Origin: Mesorhizobium sp. CA14
GTDB taxonomy: Bacteria; Pseudomonadota; Alphaproteobacteria; Rhizobiales; Rhizobiaceae
Direction: 5' to 3'
Assembly: GCF_020165195.1 (NCBI RefSeq)
Contig: NZ_JAIUHR010000014.1
Coordinates: forward strand, 62,001 to 126,000
Length of the DNA: 64,000 nt
Shown: positions 60,014 through 64,000 of the stretch, piece by piece
Position numbering within the stretch: position 1 is the first letter of the stretch
How the letters are laid out: every line of letters begins with the position of its first letter
The notes under the pieces: model-generated
The model's input: the letters and a program-made list of their open reading frames with translations, nothing else
Told to the model about the DNA's origin: nothing
Databases searched by the model: none
Position numbers and translations under genes: made by a program

Positions 60014-61140
60014 ATTGCCTCCCATTCGCTGAGGGCCCCGCACACTTGCTCGATCTCGTCATTCGTCATGTCCGGGTAGCACGGGACGGAACAGAGACGA
60101 CTGATGCTTGCCCGGGAGATCGCGAGATTTTCGGTCCCTTTCATGGGCAGGGCAGCCCAACCAACCTGATCGCAATCGAGCACGGGATAGTGGACATCCG
60201 TATCGATGCCGCGCTCTTTCATGAAGGTGCGGAATGCGTCCCGGTCGTCACACAGCAGAACCGCGAGGTGTGCGACGGCGCCGTTGCCGCCGTCGAGGAA
60301 TTTGAGCCGGCGTCCGCTAACAGCCTTAAATCGGCCAAGGATGGCCCGGCGTTGTTCGTTGCGGCTGTTCAAGTCCGGAAGAAGCACATCCAAAATCGCG
60401 GCCTGGACCTCGTCCATGCGAGAGTTGCGCCCTCCCGGCAGGGCCACATGGTATTTGGAACTCCAGCCATATTGATGAAGCTGACGAACGCGGTCCGCCA
60501 GTTTTGGGTTGGAGGTGAGGACTGCGCCACCGTCACCCATCGCGCCGAGATTTTTGGTCGGATAGAAGCTGAAAGTGGCGATGTCTCCAAGTGATCCAGC
60601 CGTTTCACCCCTGATGCGAGCACCGTGTGCCTGGGCGCAATCCTCGACGAGCGGTATGTGCGACAAGCCGGCATTGACAAGTCCTGCCCGGATAGCGGGA
60701 ACATCGACCACGCCGCCGTACAGATGGGTAACGACAATCGCAGCCGTGTCGGTACTCACCGCGTCCAGCACCGATTGGACGCTTACAAGTTGGCTAGCTG
60801 GTTCGATGTCGACGTAGTGTGGAATGAGGCCGTTGTGCCAGCACGCACAACTGGCATATCCCCCGGCATTCGCCGCCACGATCACCTCGCGTCCATGCGC
60901 ATCGTCAAGCCCGACGATAGAGCGTAAGGCGAGCTCAAGGGCGTCCGTTCCGTTTGCGACGAGGATGCAATCCGAGGCTCCTACAAACGTCGCAAAGTTC
61001 GCTGCGAATCGCTTCCCTGCCGCGCCATTGAGCCACCATCCAGACCGCAGCGTGCTCGCTACCTCGCGTGCGATTTCAACCTCATAGCGCTGGTACAGAC
61101 GCTTGAGATCATTCATCGGAACGGCATTCGGCTTCGTCAT
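60010..61140 (-). CDS. DegT/DnrJ/EryC1 sugar aminotransferase (FdtB-like)
   Basis: This 376-residue PLP enzyme transfers an amino group to a keto-sugar nucleotide. It has MNDLKRLYQRYEVEI, GTDALELAL, EDCAQAHGARIRG, and the PLP lysine in SFYPTKNLGAMGDGGAV near residue 195. Next to the FdtA/FdtC fusion it is best read as dTDP-3-keto-6-deoxyhexose 3-aminotransferase (FdtB or QdtB). ATG 61140 is chosen over two upstream TTG codons. It is first in the minus-strand operon. Confidence 0.88.
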   Translation of the reverse strand: MTKPNAVPMNDLKRLYQRYEVEIAREVASTLRSGWWLNGAAGKRFAANFATFVGASDCILVANGTDALELALRSIVGLDDAHGREVIVAANAGGYASCACWHNGLIPHYVDIEPASQLVSVQSVLDAVSTDTAAIVVTHLYGGVVDVPAIRAGLVNAGLSHIPLVEDCAQAHGARIRGETAGSLGDIATFSFYPTKNLGAMGDGGAVLTSNPKLADRVRQLHQYGWSSKYHVALPGGRNSRMDEVQAAILDVLLPDLNSRNEQRRAILGRFKAVSGRRLKFLDGGNGAVAHLAVLLCDDRDAFRTFMKERGIDTDVHYPVLDCDQVGWAALPMKGTENLAISRASISRLCSVPCYPDMTNDEIEQVCGALSEWEAM

Positions 61141-61705
61141 CAACAACTCAACAGCGTGTTTATTTCATTCCGGAGTGTCGTCTGCAAACATCCGGAAATT
61201 CAGATGAATCTGACATGACTCAGTTAAGAATACTTGCATCGCGGAAACAGCGGAGAGCCAGAACGACATGCACAACTATTGAGATTCCGGCTCGGTCGCA
61301 ACAGGCTGGCGTCATTTTGGGGAACGCTGTGAGCCTAGGGGCTGGCCAAAACCGCTTCGGCAGACCTGATCGGCACCGCCGTCAGCGACTCATAGCCATT
61401 GCGACAAGCTTATGGCAGCGCGCTGCGGCTTAGTGAAGTCGGATCGTCACATTTATTAGCTTTCCCTATTGGGCGCCCGACAGTTCCTCTGAACGACTGA
61501 CAGTCCGTTCTGAGTTATTGCCGTTCATATTCAAATCATTCGCACAATCAAATATCCCCAAAAAACCTCTGGCCCTCCCGTCCTCTCCGCGCTAAGGCGG
61601 TAACGGGCGACGGGGTCGGGGAATTGCAATCTGAAGTGGCGGTGGACGGTGTTTTGTCCGCGGCCGTTCTGATAGTATCCCCGCGCCTGGAGTCAGTACT
61701 GCCCA
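61141..61705. other. 565-bp divergent promoter region between fdtB-like and capD-like genes
   Basis: No convincing coding frame is present. The middle (about 61440-61565) is AT-rich and should carry promoters for the two divergent genes. Landmarks are an imperfect inverted repeat at 61491-61510 and GGCGGTAACGGG at 61596-61607, which shares GGCGGTA with the enterobacterial ops element, probably by chance. Confidence 0.5.
61491..61510. promoter_or_regulatory. Imperfect inverted repeat in the divergent promoter region
   Basis: GAACGACTG and CAGTCCGTTC are complementary around a central A with one extra C. It sits in the AT-rich part of the intergenic region and is a candidate binding site shared by both divergent genes. 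Confidence 0.3.
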
Positions 61706-63736
61706 ATGACCGCATACGTAGAAGCCGTATCGGAACTCAGACCGAGGATGCGGCGCGCCATCATCATGGTCCAGGACCTCGTCATGGTCCTGGTCGCGGT
61801 CGCTCTTAGCCTCATCCTGTCGCAGTCGCGGCTTTCTTTCGAGGCGCTCTCCGCCGGCGGACTGGCCTGCTGGGCGCTCATCGTGCTCATCGCCCATCTG
61901 CTGTTCCGATCCAGCGGCCTCTACAACACCGTCTGGCGCTTTGCCTCCACGCCCGACTTCTTCAACATCCTTAAGGGCTGCGGCAGCCTGACGGTGGTCC
62001 TCTATCTGGCCTCGCTCGCCTTCCGCTTCTTCTTCCAGCCGGTCGCCGGGCTCAACGAGCGCCAGTTCATCGTCTTCTTCCTGGTCTCCTTCACCATCAT
62101 CTCGGCGCCCAGGCTCTATTATCGCTTCCTGCGCGACGGCGCGAGCTGGCGCATCCTGCGCCGCGCGGCGGGGGATGCCTCGACCAAGCAGGCGCTGTTC
62201 ATCGGCCGGCTGGGCGAGGCGGATCTGATCGTGCGCTTCACCCGCACGGCTCAGCCCGCCGAATACGCCATCGCCGGCATCATGGCCACCGAGAGCGACG
62301 CGCCACTCGGCACGCGGATCCAGGGCGTTCCGGTCGTGGCGCTCAGGCCGCGCCTGGTCGAGGTGCTGGAAGACTATGTCAAGGGCACGCAAAGCCTCGA
62401 CCTTCTGATCTTCGGCCAGGGGGTCGAGCGCGAGATCGAGGACTATGCCGAGCTGGTGCGCGTCGCCCGCCACAGCGGCATCGCCGTCGTCCAGTTTGCC
62501 GGCCTGTCGGAACTGGGGCAGGGCGGCAAGCTGGTTCTCGATGCCGTCGAGATGGAAACCATCATGCGCCGTTCGGCGGTCGCCACCGATACCACGCGCA
62601 TCGGCACCTTCGTCGGCGGCAAGCGGGTGATGGTCACCGGCGGCGCCGGCTCCATCGGCCGCGTGCTCGTCAAGCGCGCGCTGGAGCTGGGCGCCGAGGC
62701 GGTGCTGGTGGCCGACAATTCCGAGTTCGGCATTTTCCAGCTCGATCAGCAGACCGACGACGCCGACCGCGATCGGCTGACCAGCCGCATCGTCGACGTC
62801 ACCGACCGGCCTCACATGACGCGCCTCGTCAACGAGTTCAAACCAGCGATCATCTTTCATGCCGCGGCCCTGAAGCACGTGCCGTTGCTCGAGGAGAACT
62901 GGGAAGCGGCGATCGAGACGAATGTCTTCGGCACGCTCGCCTGCGCCGAGATCGCCGCCGAATGCGGCGTGCCGCAATTCCTGCTGATATCCAGCGACAA
63001 GGCCGTCGATCCGACCTCGGTGCTGGGCGTCACCAAACGGGCGGCCGAGCAGATCGTCTCCTCGCTGCACGAGGCCCAGGCAGCGTCGCCGCCGCGTGCC
63101 GGCGCGGCGAACGGCCATGCCGGCGCCGCCGATCTGCGTCGTTCGGGCACGAAATTCATCGCCGTGCGCTTCGGCAATGTCTTCGGCTCCAACGGTTCGG
63201 TGGCGACGGTCTTCCAGGCGCAGATCGAGGCCGGCGGGCCGGTCACCATCACCGACCGGCGTATGACCCGCTATTTCATGACCATGGCCGAGGCCGTCGA
63301 CCTCGTCATCATGTCGGCTGCCGATGCCGAGCAGCGCCGGGGCGCGGACGACTATGCCATCTACATGCTCGACATGGGCAAACCCGTGCCGATCCTCGAA
63401 GTCGCCGAAACCATGATCCGCATGGCCGGCAAAAGCCCCTACACCGATGTTCCGATCCGCTTCACCGGCATCAGGCCCGGCGAGAAGCTGCACGAGACGC
63501 TGCACGCCGAGAACGAGGAGGTGGTCAAGCTCGCCACCGCCAAGATCTTTGGCCTCAGGACAGGCGTCGTCGAATGGCCGAAGATCGAGGCGGCTCTGCC
63601 GGGGCTGGTGGCCGCCATGCACGATCGCGACAAGGGCGCCGCGCTTGCGATCTTGGCCGGTTTCTACAGGGCGGAAGAAGACATTGGCGGCCTGCGCGAA
63701 GAGGCGGCGCCGAAAGCTGCCGGACAGGTCGGTTAG
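61706..63736 (+). CDS. CapD/WbpM-type UDP-GlcNAc 4,6-dehydratase (membrane)
   Basis: This 676-residue protein has four N-terminal transmembrane helices (about 17-115), a cytoplasmic linker Rossmann domain (about 165-290) and a C-terminal SDR domain (about 310-640) with MVTGGAGSIGRVLVKRAL, AAALKHVPLLE and SSDKAVDPTSVLGVTKRAAE. WbpM-type enzymes form UDP-4-keto-6-deoxy-GlcNAc for amino-sugar glycans. At the usual Tyr/Met position before GxxK the residue is Leu. An Ala/Gly-rich insert lies at about 460-480. It starts a plus-strand unit divergent from fdtB. Confidence 0.92.
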   Translation: MTAYVEAVSELRPRMRRAIIMVQDLVMVLVAVALSLILSQSRLSFEALSAGGLACWALIVLIAHLLFRSSGLYNTVWRFASTPDFFNILKGCGSLTVVLYLASLAFRFFFQPVAGLNERQFIVFFLVSFTIISAPRLYYRFLRDGASWRILRRAAGDASTKQALFIGRLGEADLIVRFTRTAQPAEYAIAGIMATESDAPLGTRIQGVPVVALRPRLVEVLEDYVKGTQSLDLLIFGQGVEREIEDYAELVRVARHSGIAVVQFAGLSELGQGGKLVLDAVEMETIMRRSAVATDTTRIGTFVGGKRVMVTGGAGSIGRVLVKRALELGAEAVLVADNSEFGIFQLDQQTDDADRDRLTSRIVDVTDRPHMTRLVNEFKPAIIFHAAALKHVPLLEENWEAAIETNVFGTLACAEIAAECGVPQFLLISSDKAVDPTSVLGVTKRAAEQIVSSLHEAQAASPPRAGAANGHAGAADLRRSGTKFIAVRFGNVFGSNGSVATVFQAQIEAGGPVTITDRRMTRYFMTMAEAVDLVIMSAADAEQRRGADDYAIYMLDMGKPVPILEVAETMIRMAGKSPYTDVPIRFTGIRPGEKLHETLHAENEEVVKLATAKIFGLRTGVVEWPKIEAALPGLVAAMHDRDKGAALAILAGFYRAEEDIGGLREEAAPKAAGQVG

Positions 63737-63737
63737 A

Positions 63738-63782
63738 GCATGTCTCCCGAAAGTGGGAACCGGTTTCGGGACAAAGAATGCA
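63738..63782. repeat. Palindromic intergenic repeat after capD
   Basis: GCATGTCTCCCGAAA pairs imperfectly with TTTCGGGACAAAGAATGC; the inner CCCGAAA/TTTCGGG arms are perfect. It begins 2 bp after the capD stop and resembles the first hairpin of the repeat at 45070. Confidence 0.55.
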
Positions 63783-63890
63783 TAAAATCCAAAATCTAAA
63801 ACGGGCTATGCGCTTTATACCTGTGCCGCGCGCCCGCAATTGGCTATTGAAACCCGTTCAAACACCCTGCGGGCAAGCGATTCCACAGCC

Positions 63891-64000
63891 GTGACCAGAA
63901 AAGATCAACGCGTGGCCGTTCTCATGGGCACGAAGGATGGCGCGGCCTATATCGGCGAACAATTGGAGTCCTTGCTGGCGCAGTCCTGGCCGCTCGTCGA
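63891..64000 (+). CDS. GT2-family glycosyltransferase (N-terminal fragment, runs off the window)
   Basis: From GTG 63891 the frame reads VTRKDQRVAVLMGTKDGAAY and continues IGEQLESLLAQSWPLV to the edge, about 36 residues. This is the opening beta-strand and helix of a rhamnosyltransferase-like GT2 domain. Its position after capD supports a surface-glycan role. The rest is outside the window. Confidence 0.7.
   Translation, partial: MTRKDQRVAVLMGTKDGAAYIGEQLESLLAQSWPLV

Noticed and set aside
61596-61607. GGCGGTAACGGG upstream of capD as an ops/RfaH element
   Set aside because: Only the GGCGGTA core matches, RfaH-dependent ops elements are an enterobacterial feature, and the motif is short in a GC-rich genome.
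61592-63622. 676-codon open frame on the minus strand opposite the capD-like gene
   Set aside because: It mirrors the capD-like gene in an antisense frame, has low-complexity His/Asp/Gly/Arg composition typical of GC-rich shadows and no domain.

Overview
The window reads as a high-GC alphaproteobacterial chromosome, most probably Mesorhizobium or a close relative in the Rhizobiales. The basis is the protein character and the neighbourhoods: thrC, M16 peptidase and acetyltransferase in a row; a CcrM-type DNA methyltransferase; mutY, a DUF721 gene, a DsbA-like gene and smc in a row; a PpdK; and a gmd/rmd/phosphomannomutase set. Several intergenic palindromic repeats look like the dispersed elements of rhizobial genomes. 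No phage, IS element or CRISPR array was seen.

Layout. 0-19.4 kb is mostly housekeeping: a partial DsbD-N-domain protein, YqgE, a minus-strand run of thrC, M16 peptidase, RimJ-like acetyltransferase and a GGDEF/EAL protein, a lipoprotein, a CadC-like regulator divergent from a cupin, two HAD phosphatases, CcrM, MutY, DUF721/DciA-like, a DsbA-like lipoprotein and SMC. 19.9-28.1 kb is one plus-strand catabolic cassette: GntR regulator, IlvD-type sugar-acid dehydratase, SDR, AraD1/FAH-family hydrolase, then a four-gene PotFGHI-like ABC importer. 28.2-46 kb is mixed: a HAD phosphatase/HerA-like ATPase fusion, tRNA-Gln(TTG), a GDP-D-rhamnose set (phosphomannomutase, gmd, rmd), PpdK, a GT9 glycosyltransferase preceded by a broken copy of its own C-terminus, a polysaccharide deacetylase, an acyl-CoA ligase, a metallo-beta-lactamase-fold hydrolase and BioY with a clear terminator.

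46-64 kb is a surface-polysaccharide region. rfbACBD makes dTDP-L-rhamnose. A 1217-residue protein joins a sulfotransferase-like, a rhamnan-synthesis F-like and a GT4-like part. Wzm/Wzt-type export genes and a small methyltransferase follow. Facing these is a five-gene overlapping minus-strand operon: an FdtB-type aminotransferase, a GtrB-type glycosyltransferase, a fused acetyltransferase/3,4-ketoisomerase (FdtC+FdtA), a GtrA-type flippase and a GtrII-type membrane glycosyltransferase. A CapD/WbpM-type dehydratase and the start of a GT2 gene close the window.

How it fits together. RfbA/RfbB make dTDP-4-keto-6-deoxyglucose, which can go to rhamnose (RfbC/RfbD) or to a 3-acetamido-3,6-dideoxyhexose (Fdt enzymes). 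I infer that the latter is loaded on undecaprenyl phosphate by the GtrB homologue, flipped by GtrA and added to exported O-antigen by the GtrII homologue. That would be a serotype-conversion cassette carrying its own amino-sugar pathway, and it is the most interesting candidate system here. Function calls are from motif and family recognition by eye; nothing was searched or computed.
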